Shown here: positions 8,229 through 15,972 of the stretch, in pieces
Numbering within the stretch: position 1 is the stretch's first letter
Layout: each line of letters begins with the position of its first letter
DNA from: DQTL01 sp964396505
GTDB taxonomy: Bacteria > Bacteroidota > Bacteroidia > Flavobacteriales > Flavobacteriaceae
DNA: 16,893 nucleotides
Assembly: GCA_964396505.1 (NCBI GenBank)
Contig: CAYNFJ010000043.1
Coordinates: 1 to 16,893 of the forward strand
Direction of reading: 5' to 3'
The notes under the pieces: model-generated
What the model saw: the letters and a program-made list of their open reading frames with translations, nothing else
The model's database searches: none
Told to the model about the DNA's origin: nothing
Translations under genes and position numbers: made by a program

Positions 8229-9038
8229 ATGAAAAAATTCCATAAAATATTTTCTACACCGCATCCTGTAATAGCGATGGTACATATAACTGCATTGCCC
8301 GGAACGCCTAATTATCAAGGTGATAGGGTGGGTATTATACAAAAAGCATTAGAAGAAGCCAAACTTTATCATTCTCTAGGGATAGATGCGATTATGATAG
8401 AAAACATGCACGATGTTCCGTATCAAAAGAATCAAGTAGGTCATGAAATCAGTAGTATGATGACTTTAATTGCATATTTGATTAAGCAAGAAACAGGACT
8501 ACCGATAGGAATTCAGATTCTGGCTGGAGCCAATAAGGCAGCTTTGGCTGCGGCTTATGCGTCAGGAATTGATTTTATACGTGCCGAGGGCTTTGTGTTT
8601 GGGCATTTGGCAGATGAGGGATATATCGATAGTCAAGCAGCTGAAATGATGCGGTATCGTAAATTAATAGACGCTACGCACCTGGCTGTTTTTACCGATA
8701 TTAAGAAAAAACACAGCTCGCATGCCATCACATCCGATGTAGATATTGTAGAAACAGCTCACGCCGCCGAGTTTTTCTTGTCCGATGGCTTGATAGTTAC
8801 CGGAAAGCATACCGGAGCCATAGCCGATGTCGATGAGATCACAAAAGTAAAGGCAAGTACCGGACTTCCCGTTATTATCGGATCCGGGGTCAGTTTGGAT
8901 AACTTGGAAGTGTATTTACCCATATCCGATGCATTGATTGTAGGTTCGTACTTTAAAAAAGAGGGTTTTTGGCAAAATGAATTGGATCCGGAACGCATTA
9001 GTAGGTTTATAGAAAAGCTTCACAAATTAAGGGCATAA
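8229..9038 (+). CDS. BtpA/SgcQ-family TIM-barrel protein
   Basis: A 269-residue cytoplasmic protein of the BtpA/SgcQ family, of normal length. Conserved blocks: PVIAMVHITALPGTP (13-27), DAIMIENMHDVPY (53-65), IRAEGFVFGHLADEG (117-131), FTDIKKKHSSHA (155-166), DGLIVTGKHTGAIAD (186-200), and the C-terminal phosphate-binding pair IIGSGVS (216-222) and ALIVGSYFKKEG (235-246). The layout is a (beta/alpha)8 barrel like those acting on phosphorylated ligands. BtpA was first tied to photosystem I assembly in cyanobacteria, which cannot apply here, and SgcQ belongs to an E. coli sugar cluster of unknown function; no reaction is established to my knowledge. Its divergent pairing with psuK-psuG suggests a step in modified-nucleoside or ribose-phosphate metabolism. 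A strong terminator follows. Confidence 0.88.
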   Translation: MKKFHKIFSTPHPVIAMVHITALPGTPNYQGDRVGIIQKALEEAKLYHSLGIDAIMIENMHDVPYQKNQVGHEISSMMTLIAYLIKQETGLPIGIQILAGANKAALAAAYASGIDFIRAEGFVFGHLADEGYIDSQAAEMMRYRKLIDATHLAVFTDIKKKHSSHAITSDVDIVETAHAAEFFLSDGLIVTGKHTGAIADVDEITKVKASTGLPVIIGSGVSLDNLEVYLPISDALIVGSYFKKEGFWQNELDPERISRFIEKLHKLRA

Positions 9039-9044
9039 AACAGC

Positions 9045-9072
9045 AAAAGGCGCGATAATTCGCGCCTTTTTT
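9045..9072. terminator. Strong GC-rich bidirectional terminator
   Basis: AAAAGGCGCG (9045-9054) pairs perfectly with CGCGCCTTTT (9061-9070) around a 6-base loop, a 10-bp stem with T-runs available on either strand. It starts 6 bases after the BtpA-family stop and separates it from the convergent glutamate dehydrogenase gene. Confidence 0.92.
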
Positions 9073-9129
9073 ATACTGGAAAGATTCTTTATTATAACCG
9101 ACTATGATTAGCGCTATAATAAGAGGGTC

Positions 9130-10467
9130 TTAAATCACTCCTTGATCCAACATAGAGTCTGCTACTTTTACAAAACCGGCAATATTGGCTCCTTTTACAT
9201 AATTTACATAGCCGTCTTCTTCGGTTCCGTATTTGACACAAGCCTGATGTATGGATTTCATAATGTTGTGCAATTTTGTATCTACTTCTTCGCTATTCCA
9301 GTTGTATCGTAATGAATTCTGACTCATTTCCAATCCGGATGTGGCGACACCACCGGCATTGGAGGCTTTACCGGGAGAGAATAACAATTTATTTTTTTGA
9401 AAAATTTCAATGGCATCTTCGGTACAGGGCATATTGGCACCTTCTCCAACTAAGATACATCCATTGGATACTAATTGTTGTGCATCATCGGCATTTAATT
9501 CATTTTGAGTGGCACAAGGCAAGGCGATTGCTACTTTTTGTTCCCAAGGTTTTTTTCCGGCATAAAATACAGCTTCCGGAAATTCTTCAGCAAAGGGAGC
9601 GACTATGTCGTTGTTAGAAGCTCTGAGTTCTAACATATATTCAATTTTATCCTCATCCAAGCCATTGGCATCGTAAATATATCCGTCCGGACCGGAGATG
9701 GTGACTACTTTGGCTCCTAATTGGGTTGCTTTTTTGGCAGCACCCCAAGCGACATTTCCAAAACCTGAGATAGCCACAGTTTTTCCTTTGATAGTATCGC
9801 CTTTGGTCGCTAACATTTCTTGAGCAAAATATACATTTCCATAACCGGTAGCTTCGGGACGCATATTGGATCCACCCCAATTACTTCCTTTTCCGGTTAA
9901 GACACCGGTGTGTTCTTTGGCTAATTTTTTGTACATTCCATATAAAAATCCGATTTCACGTCCTCCTACGCCAATATCTCCGGCAGGTACGTCGGTATCG
10001 GGTCCTATTAATGACCAAAGTTCTAACATAAAGGCTTGGCAAAAACGCATAATTTCTGCATCTGATTTTCCTTTGGGGTTAAAATCAGAACCGCCTTTTC
10101 CACCACCCATCGGTAATGTGGTCAATGCATTTTTAAAGATTTGTTCAAAACCTAAAAATTTCAAGATAGATAGATTGACTGAGGGGTGAAAACGCAAACC
10201 TCCTTTGTAAGGTCCAATGGCGCCGTTAAACTGGATACGGTATCCTAAATTTACCTGCACCTCTCCATTATCATCTAACCAAGACACCTTAAAAGTAAGA
10301 ATACGATCGGGTTCTACCAATCGTTCGATAATTTTAGCCGCTTCGTATTGCGGGTTTTCATTGTATAAAGTTTCAATAGACTCTAATACTTCGTGAACTG
10401 CTTGTAAATATTCTTTTTCTCCCGGGTGTTTTGCCTCTAGAGAATTCATTATTTCTTGAACGTTCAT
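9130..10467 (-). CDS. gdhA: Glutamate dehydrogenase, predicted NAD-type
   Basis: A 445-residue hexameric-class glutamate dehydrogenase interconverting glutamate and 2-oxoglutarate + ammonia. Substrate and catalytic residues are in place: Lys88 in GPYKGGLRFH, Lys112, Lys124 in PMGGGKGG, and Asp164 in PAGDIGVGGREIG. The Rossmann fold reads ISGFGNVAWGAAKK (233-246) and then TISGPDGYIYD (256-266). Phe236, Pro260 and Asp261 match Phe238, Pro262 and Asp263 of the NAD-dependent Clostridium symbiosum enzyme, including the exact 24-residue spacing, so NAD+ preference and a catabolic role are predicted. A second copy with NADP-type residues lies at the right end of the window. The gene is preceded by its own promoter-like box and followed by a terminator, so it is probably transcribed alone. 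It is cytoplasmic. Confidence 0.96.
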   Translation of the reverse strand: MNVQEIMNSLEAKHPGEKEYLQAVHEVLESIETLYNENPQYEAAKIIERLVEPDRILTFKVSWLDDNGEVQVNLGYRIQFNGAIGPYKGGLRFHPSVNLSILKFLGFEQIFKNALTTLPMGGGKGGSDFNPKGKSDAEIMRFCQAFMLELWSLIGPDTDVPAGDIGVGGREIGFLYGMYKKLAKEHTGVLTGKGSNWGGSNMRPEATGYGNVYFAQEMLATKGDTIKGKTVAISGFGNVAWGAAKKATQLGAKVVTISGPDGYIYDANGLDEDKIEYMLELRASNNDIVAPFAEEFPEAVFYAGKKPWEQKVAIALPCATQNELNADDAQQLVSNGCILVGEGANMPCTEDAIEIFQKNKLLFSPGKASNAGGVATSGLEMSQNSLRYNWNSEEVDTKLHNIMKSIHQACVKYGTEEDGYVNYVKGANIAGFVKVADSMLDQGVI

Positions 10468-10521
10468 GGAATTTAATTTTTAAATTATTTGTATATATAA
10501 ATGTGGTTTGTAATAAAGCGA

Positions 10522-10551
10522 CAAAAGTAAAAAAATTAATTGTGATAAAAA
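10522..10551 (-). promoter_or_regulatory. Putative promoter of the NAD-type glutamate dehydrogenase gene
   Basis: On the minus strand TACTTTTG (10529-10522) fits the TANNTTTG -7 consensus at all fixed positions, with TTT (10551-10549) 19 bases upstream in place of the -33 TTG. The distance to the ATG is 54 bases. The surrounding 181-bp intergenic stretch (10468-10648) is very AT-rich and shows no other clear feature or terminator for the upstream gene. Confidence 0.45.
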
Positions 10552-10648
10552 TGACATAAATACGTAATAATTACAAAAAATTTAATTTGGAATGTTTTAA
10601 TATATAGGATTTTACCATTTTAAAAAATAATAACCTAAAAAATGATAA

Positions 10649-13543
10649 TTACATAAAACCTTGTGGTGGCATAATATCTACAGCGATATCATCTTCATTG
10701 GGAAGTTGGTAATCTTCTTTGAAAATGACCGCTTTGTTATTTTTTCCTTCGATAACAATGGTCAAGGGTTTGGAAAACACCACATGTCTTAAAAATTCAT
10801 CTTCGTAGATAGCGTTTTGTTGATCGAGATAGTCCACATCAAAAAAACCTTCATCAATAAAGGGGTTAATCGTTAGATATCCCACTTTAAATGAGGTTAA
10901 ATTTTGAAAAAAATGGGTTCCTTGGCTGGGATCTACACGGTAATTATCCAATCCGGATTCTACAATCACTTTGGCTTTGGATATTTGAGGCCAGATTACC
11001 GGAATGCCTAACCACGGATCACTGGATCCCCAACGACCCGGTCCTACTAGGATGTAATTTTTATCCTGTTCTTCAAATTTTTTGTTGATCTGCTCCACTG
11101 CCAAGGCAATATCTCTTGTTTTTGCCGGATCAAAAGCTGCCGGTTTGACATATACAAAATCGCGGATAAAATCGTATTTGCCATTTCCAAGAGCCGATTC
11201 GGAATAGATGATGGTATTTTTAGTGTCAATCTTTTCCGGTAAAATATTGACCAAATCGTTTTGTTCTACAATCGGACGTATTTGTAAAAAACTAAAGACT
11301 CTGGGCTCTCCTTTAGGGACGTCCAGATTTACGGCAAACTCTATTTCAATGGGGTTTTGCATTTCCCGTTGTCCAATTCTAAGGAGGTCTTTTAAGATTT
11401 CTGCCAATGGGAAAGTATGGTACTTTAATATATTATCAAAAGTAAGTACCCGAATACCATCGTGCATAATCCCCGGTCTGATAATGTTGTTTTGTAAATC
11501 ATAGGTAGAAGCGACAAAACGTAAAGAACGATGGTTTTTTGCCTTGCGTAAAGACAACTTCTTTTTATTGACCGACTCACTGATAGAAACGTGATAGCTA
11601 TCCGGATTCATATCCAATCCATAAAAATATTTTTGAGTTTCTCTCTGTGCAGTACCCGGATTGGATAATTGTAATATTTTTTTAGGATGATAAGGTGAAA
11701 AACGTAGCGTTCTACCGCCTCCTACAATAATTTCACCCAATCCTAACGCAATGTTGGCAATGCCTTCCAAGGGTTTTTCATCACCGATGGGATAAAAATT
11801 GATTGAACGTGCCACACCGGATATATTGGGATAATACACATCTTCATATTGTTTACCGGTTACTTCTTGTAAAATTACGGCCATTTTACTTTCTTCAATA
11901 CTGTGCGATGTCAATTTAATGTAAGATTTACTACTCTTAAAAAAAGCAGAAGCCATAACCGATTTAATGGCAATGCTGACTTTTTCCAGCATCTGGTTAA
12001 GGTGGGCATGAGGAATCATATAGGTAGCAAAGATGCCGGCAAAAGGTTGATACAGCGAATCTTCCAATACACTGGATGACCGGATCGCAAGAGGTGTCTG
12101 GGTAGTTTCCAAAAAGGCTTTGATATCTTCCATAGCCCATTCAGGTAAGGGTTTATCTATAAAAGCATCGATGATTTCTTGATCGGTGTGCGTTTTGGCG
12201 ACAAAGGAGAACAACTTGTGTTCTTCCATAAATTCATCAAACACATCNNNNNNNNNNNNNNNNNNNNNNNNNNNNNNNNNNNNNNNNNNNNNNNNNNNNN
12301 NNNNNNNNNNNNNNNNNNNNNNNNNNNNNNNNNNNNNNNNNNNNNNNATTAAAAATTCTCTGACGTGATCATCTTCTGTAAAATCTTCGTACTCAATGGA
12401 TGAAAATAATTTAGCTAACTGAAAGAGACTTCGGGATTGTAACCATTTAGAAAATTCATTTCGTTTGGCATGGTATAGAATAGCTTCTATGGAAACAGAA
12501 GCCAGTGATTTTTGAAAACTTTTTAAATCTTTGGACTTTGCAACTACTTTTTGTAGTGTAGGATCCCAAAACTCAAAATCACCAAAAGAAAAATATTTGG
12601 TAATATACTTTCTAATTTCCAATTCCAAGGTTTCCGAATGTTTGTACAAAAATTTTGCTTGGAGTTCTAGAGATTTTGATTCATTCTGATTATTGGACGA
12701 TTGGATCAAAACCGGAAAGAATTGGTCGTAGTTTCGTATATATTTTAAGAGATGAAAACCGGCTTGATTATCTTTCACCCCATCTTTAAAATAGGTGACA
12801 TCGGATATAACCCCTAGTAAGTTCTTTTTATATTTTTGAAAAAGTGCAATGCCTTCTTCATAGGTCTTGGCTAATAAAATCTTAGGTCTGCCGCGTTTGG
12901 TCAACATTCTGCGATGTTCATTAAGACCTTCGTGAATAAAAGACTGTGTTTGGTAAAATAAGATTTTATAAATCAAAGGCAAATACCGCGAATAAAAACG
13001 TAAGGAATCTTCTACCAACAAGATGGCTTTCACCCCGATTTCATTAATATCATGTTCGGCATTCATTTGATCTTCCACTAGTTTTATAATGGCTAAAAAA
13101 ATATCTACATTGCCATTCCAATGAAAAACATAATCGATATTACAATCTTTTTTTACATTCAACAATCTTCGTAATTCTGATGAATAGTGACTCAGGGCAA
13201 CAATGGGGATATTGGGTATTTTTTCCTTGATTTTATTGGAAATAGAAAAAGAGCGTTCGCCGGCATCCAGCCAAGTAATTACCAAATCAATTTTATCGGT
13301 TTGTAAGATAGCCAATGCGCTTTTGGCCGAATAAGCGTGTAAAAAGTTGGGCGGATACCGTAGATTTAGTGCTATATATTCATTAAAAATCTGTTCATCT
13401 ATACGTCCATCTTCCTCTAATAAATAGAAATCATAATTGGAACAGACAATTAGAATATTGTATATTCTGTTCTGCATCAGTAGTTTAAAAGGCACTTCTC
13501 CAAACTCGTAGGTTTGTAAATCTGGTAATGGTTTTCGTAACAT
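10649..13543 (-). CDS. Tandem receiver-like domains fused to a PPDK_N (PEP/pyruvate-binding) ATP-grasp domain
   Basis: A large cytoplasmic protein, 930 visible residues plus a 100-N gap. Residues about 28-155 resemble a response-regulator receiver but carry Trp91 where the phospho-acceptor Asp should follow DLVIT. Residues about 172-310 form a second receiver-like fold that keeps LLVEDS (Glu178, Asp179), Asp248 in GVISDV, Ser282 and Lys301. After the gap comes a PPDK_N domain: LAIRSSSVLEDSLYQPFAG, then NIALGLGEIIVGGG and EIEFAVN...SFLQIRPIV. About 190 further residues contain ILVGPGRWGSSDPWLGIP. There is no GGxTSHAA phosphohistidine domain and no PEP barrel, so it cannot be a PEP synthase in the usual sense despite the common label. 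Its role is unknown; a phosphorylation-controlled nucleotide-dependent phosphotransfer or regulatory function is inference. It starts 47 bases after the small membrane-protein gene. Confidence 0.85.
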   Translation of the reverse strand: MLRKPLPDLQTYEFGEVPFKLLMQNRIYNILIVCSNYDFYLLEEDGRIDEQIFNEYIALNLRYPPNFLHAYSAKSALAILQTDKIDLVITWLDAGERSFSISNKIKEKIPNIPIVALSHYSSELRRLLNVKKDCNIDYVFHWNGNVDIFLAIIKLVEDQMNAEHDINEIGVKAILLVEDSLRFYSRYLPLIYKILFYQTQSFIHEGLNEHRRMLTKRGRPKILLAKTYEEGIALFQKYKKNLLGVISDVTYFKDGVKDNQAGFHLLKYIRNYDQFFPVLIQSSNNQNESKSLELQAKFLYKHSETLELEIRKYITKYFSFGDFEFWDPTLQKVVAKSKDLKSFQKSLASVSIEAILYHAKRNEFSKWLQSRSLFQLAKLFSSIEYEDFTEDDHVREFLXXXXXXXXXXXXXXXXXXXXXXXXXXXXXXXXXXDVFDEFMEEHKLFSFVAKTHTDQEIIDAFIDKPLPEWAMEDIKAFLETTQTPLAIRSSSVLEDSLYQPFAGIFATYMIPHAHLNQMLEKVSIAIKSVMASAFFKSSKSYIKLTSHSIEESKMAVILQEVTGKQYEDVYYPNISGVARSINFYPIGDEKPLEGIANIALGLGEIIVGGGRTLRFSPYHPKKILQLSNPGTAQRETQKYFYGLDMNPDSYHVSISESVNKKKLSLRKAKNHRSLRFVASTYDLQNNIIRPGIMHDGIRVLTFDNILKYHTFPLAEILKDLLRIGQREMQNPIEIEFAVNLDVPKGEPRVFSFLQIRPIVEQNDLVNILPEKIDTKNTIIYSESALGNGKYDFIRDFVYVKPAAFDPAKTRDIALAVEQINKKFEEQDKNYILVGPGRWGSSDPWLGIPVIWPQISKAKVIVESGLDNYRVDPSQGTHFFQNLTSFKVGYLTINPFIDEGFFDVDYLDQQNAIYEDEFLRHVVFSKPLTIVIEGKNNKAVIFKEDYQLPNEDDIAVDIMPPQGFM
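12248..12347. other. 100-N assembly gap inside the receiver/PPDK_N gene
   Basis: A second run of exactly 100 unknown bases. It falls between EDDHVREFL and DVFDEFMEEHK, where PPDK_N proteins carry the glycine/lysine nucleotide-binding loop. That loop plus linkers normally needs more than the 33 codons the placeholder allows, so the true gap is probably larger. Confidence 0.9.
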
Positions 13544-13590
13544 ATACGTTTGTTCTTTAATTTCGCAAGATAAGAGAAAACAGAGAAAAT

Positions 13591-13977
13591 CTACCGGTTA
13601 TAGTGCTTAACTTGTATAAATTTACAACAGATGATAAAGATAAAGATTCCGAATATAATCACACATAAGGGTATGCCGAGGTAATGAATAGGACAATATA
13701 TTTTACCGGAAAAATAACTAAAAACTACTATTCCGGATAATGCTAATGCAAAGCCGGTTAAAGCTAAAAAGGTAATAGTATTTTTTGTGAATATATGAAT
13801 AATCAATAAAGCTAAAAAATAGACAACCACTATGTAACATGCGGGAAAGTCTCCTATTTTAGGACAAATATTACCCGTTGTTATTTCTTTAACCACCACA
13901 TCAATGGAAAATAGTAATCCGAAGAAGAGCAATAGTAAAATGATATTGTCAAAACCGGTTTTTTTCATTTTTATCAT
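13591..13977 (-). CDS. Small four-helix membrane protein with two cysteine-pair loops, unknown family
   Basis: A 128-residue protein I do not recognise. Four hydrophobic segments lie at about 11-29, 47-63, 67-87 and 103-119. Positive residues at both ends (MIKMKK; CCKFIQVKHYNR) place the termini in the cytoplasm. The two outer loops then face the periplasm and look like copies of one another: TGNICPKIGDFPACYIV (34-50) and SGKIYCPIHYLGIPLCVII (90-108), each with C-P, a Pro before the second Cys, and an 8- or 9-residue spacing (Cys38/Cys47, Cys95/Cys105). This points to an internal duplication of a two-helix unit and to possible disulfides or metal binding. Start is ATG at 13977 or 13968; a TACCTTTA box (13989-13982) close upstream would favour 13968. 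It lies 47 bases before the receiver/PPDK_N gene on the same strand. Confidence 0.65.
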   Translation of the reverse strand: MIKMKKTGFDNIILLLLFFGLLFSIDVVVKEITTGNICPKIGDFPACYIVVVYFLALLIIHIFTKNTITFLALTGFALALSGIVVFSYFSGKIYCPIHYLGIPLCVIIFGIFIFIICCKFIQVKHYNR

Positions 13978-14067
13978 TCTATAAAGGTACTAAATTATAA
14001 TTTATTGAATAATTGTAATGTATAGTAAGGTTCCTTTTCCAAGTGCTATTTTACTTTTTGGCTGGTC

Positions 14068-15618
14068 TTATTTAACTGCCGGCAAAGCTGTTTTTGCCCA
14101 ATCCGGAAAACTTGAAAAATTAATATCAAACAGGTAGGTTGCAAAATAATAGGTTGCCAACGTGACTATGATGATTCCAACAAAATTCAGGAATAAACCC
14201 GTTCGTGACATATCGATAATTTTCAGTCGTTTGGTGCCAAATATGATGGCATTGGGCGGGGTTGCCACCGGGAGCATAAAAGCCAAAGATGCCGCTATAG
14301 TTGCGGGTAGCATAACCAATAATGGATTGATGGATGTAGAAACAGCCAGTCCTGCCAAGACCGGTAAAAATGTTTCAATAGTAGCCGTATTGGAGGTTAA
14401 TTCGGTTAAAAAAGTAACGATAGTAGTAATGATTAATAAAATGATAAAAGGATGGATATCCTTTAACCAGCTAAGTTCCTGACCGAACCAAAGTGATAAA
14501 CCCGATTCTTTAAAACCGTTGGCCAGCGCAAAACCACCGCCAAAGAGTAAAATAATATCCCAAGGAATGGATTCGGCGGTTTTCCAATCCATTAAGAATT
14601 GATGTGGTTTTTCTTTAGAAGGAATGATAAACAACAGGATTGCCATAAAGATGGCTACCGTTCCGTCATTAAGATAGCTTGGATTGTGAAAGAGTCCGGA
14701 CCAACCCGGAATGGTAAAATGACCTATCACAATATCGGCTCTAAAAAACCACAAGAACATTAATAGAACAAAAACAATGGAAAGGATTTTTTCTTCATAA
14801 CGCCAATTTCCCAAATTTTTGTATTCATCGGTAATGGTACTTTTGGCAACGGTTTTCCAAGTACCACCCATCCGTACAAATACAAAGTATAAATATCCCC
14901 AGGTGATAGCCAATAACAGGATGCTGATAGGAAATGCGTAGAAAAACCAACTGGCGAAACTAATTTCCGGAGCATTGGGAAAATAGATTTTGAAAATTCG
15001 AGCAAAGGATAGGTTAGGAGGTGTTCCTATCAAGGTGGCAATTCCTCCGATAGAGGCACTGTATGCTATAGATAAGAGCAAGCCTATGGAAAAGTGTTGT
15101 ACGGTTTCCGTATCATTGATTTCCTCAAGTTTACTGATAATGGAAATTAAGATAGGCACCATCAACATAGTTGTGGCGGTATTGGATATCCACATAGATA
15201 AAAATGCGGTTGCAATCATAAATCCCAACAGTATTCTGGCAGGGGTTAATCCTACTAAAAGTAGTAATTTTAAAGCGATACGCTTGTGTAAATTCCATTT
15301 TTGTAAAGCCAATGCAATTAAAAAACCTCCTATAAACAGAAAAATAACGTGGTTAAAATAGGTTGCAGAGACCAATTTTCCATTCATAATGCCCAACATT
15401 GGAAATAAAACAATAGGAAGTAAAGAGGTTACAGCCAAAGGGATTATTTCAGTAATCCACCAAATAGCCATTAATAAAGCGACTGCTAAGGTATAGGTTA
15501 CTTGCGGGTTATCCGGATCCAAATGTACAAAAAACAGCAGGTAAATAAACAGCAAAGGAGCTACTATAAACGTTAGAATTTTAGGAATCCTTTTAATATG
15601 AAGATTAAACCCTGACAT
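14068..15618 (-). CDS. DASS (SLC13) family sodium-coupled dicarboxylate or sulfate transporter
   Basis: A 516-residue inner-membrane protein with about 11 membrane segments plus two re-entrant hairpins. The two hallmark S-N-T motifs are present: MWISNTATTMLMVPI (142-156, SNT 145-147) and TELTSNTATIETFLPV (405-420, SNT 409-411). They form the Na+ and carboxylate sites in VcINDY-type carriers. IGTPPNLSFA (197-206) and PVATPPNAIIFG (450-461) are the paired family signatures in each half. Substrates are usually succinate, fumarate and malate, less often citrate or sulfate; sequence alone does not decide, but neighbouring central-carbon genes favour dicarboxylates. An alternative start is not needed: MSGFNLHIKR leads directly into the first helix. 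A -7-like box lies 21 bases upstream. Ninety bases without a clear terminator separate it from the next gene. Confidence 0.93.
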   Translation of the reverse strand: MSGFNLHIKRIPKILTFIVAPLLFIYLLFFVHLDPDNPQVTYTLAVALLMAIWWITEIIPLAVTSLLPIVLFPMLGIMNGKLVSATYFNHVIFLFIGGFLIALALQKWNLHKRIALKLLLLVGLTPARILLGFMIATAFLSMWISNTATTMLMVPILISIISKLEEINDTETVQHFSIGLLLSIAYSASIGGIATLIGTPPNLSFARIFKIYFPNAPEISFASWFFYAFPISILLLAITWGYLYFVFVRMGGTWKTVAKSTITDEYKNLGNWRYEEKILSIVFVLLMFLWFFRADIVIGHFTIPGWSGLFHNPSYLNDGTVAIFMAILLFIIPSKEKPHQFLMDWKTAESIPWDIILLFGGGFALANGFKESGLSLWFGQELSWLKDIHPFIILLIITTIVTFLTELTSNTATIETFLPVLAGLAVSTSINPLLVMLPATIAASLAFMLPVATPPNAIIFGTKRLKIIDMSRTGLFLNFVGIIIVTLATYYFATYLFDINFSSFPDWAKTALPAVK

Positions 15619-15638
15619 TCTTTTGATATTAAGATGCC

Positions 15639-15668
15639 CAAAGTTAGTTAAATTCTTTTAGATTTAAA
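15639..15668 (-). promoter_or_regulatory. Putative promoter of the DASS transporter gene
   Basis: On the minus strand TAACTTTG (15646-15639) is a full match to the TANNTTTG -7 consensus, 20 bases from the ATG. TTT (15668-15666) lies 19 bases upstream where TTG is expected. The short leader resembles that of ppdK. Confidence 0.5.
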
Positions 15669-15913
15669 AGAAATCGATGTATTATTACAAAGCTACGTAT
15701 GGGCTAAGTTGTGCTCTTATTTTCAACTAATCAGTTTATTGACAAGTCAAATTTAAAAGCTGTAATATCATTTTTTATGACCACGATTGGAAACTCCCTA
15801 CAACTCTTCAGAAACAAAGTTTGTGCTATTACTAAATAGCAACAGATTGGATGCTTAAACCATAGCTCATTTAAATAGTACAATAGTTTGATGGGCGTGC
15901 AGTACCTTTATGC

Positions 15914-15949
15914 AAAAAAATACCTCGGCAAATTTTGCCGAGGTATTTT
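15914..15949 (-). terminator. Strong terminator of the second gdhA gene
   Basis: AAAATACCTCGGCAA (15917-15931) pairs perfectly with TTGCCGAGGTATTTT (15935-15949) around a 3-base loop. On the minus strand the stem is followed by seven T (15920-15914), a classic intrinsic terminator located 23 bases after the gdhA stop. Confidence 0.93.
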
Positions 15950-15972
15950 ATAAATTAGGGTCTCTAAATAAA

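Larger units (their letters stand above)
15619..15972. other. 354-base intergenic region between the DASS and second gdhA genes
   Basis: It holds the DASS promoter-like box at its left end and the gdhA terminator at its right end. The middle, about 15670-15910, contains no credible gene. A 20-codon frame at 15777-15839 (starting MTTIGNSLQLFRNK) is the only coding-like trace; its N-terminus faintly recalls phage BRO/antirepressor-type proteins, but it is too short to call. No RNA structure was recognised. Confidence 0.6.

Noticed and set aside
10649..13543. Annotation as phosphoenolpyruvate synthase (ppsA)
   Set aside because: The swivelling histidine domain and PEP-binding barrel are absent, so the PPDK_N domain alone does not support that reaction.
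14162..14482. 106-codon plus-strand frame inside the DASS gene
   Set aside because: Antisense shadow of the second SNT-motif half of the transporter.
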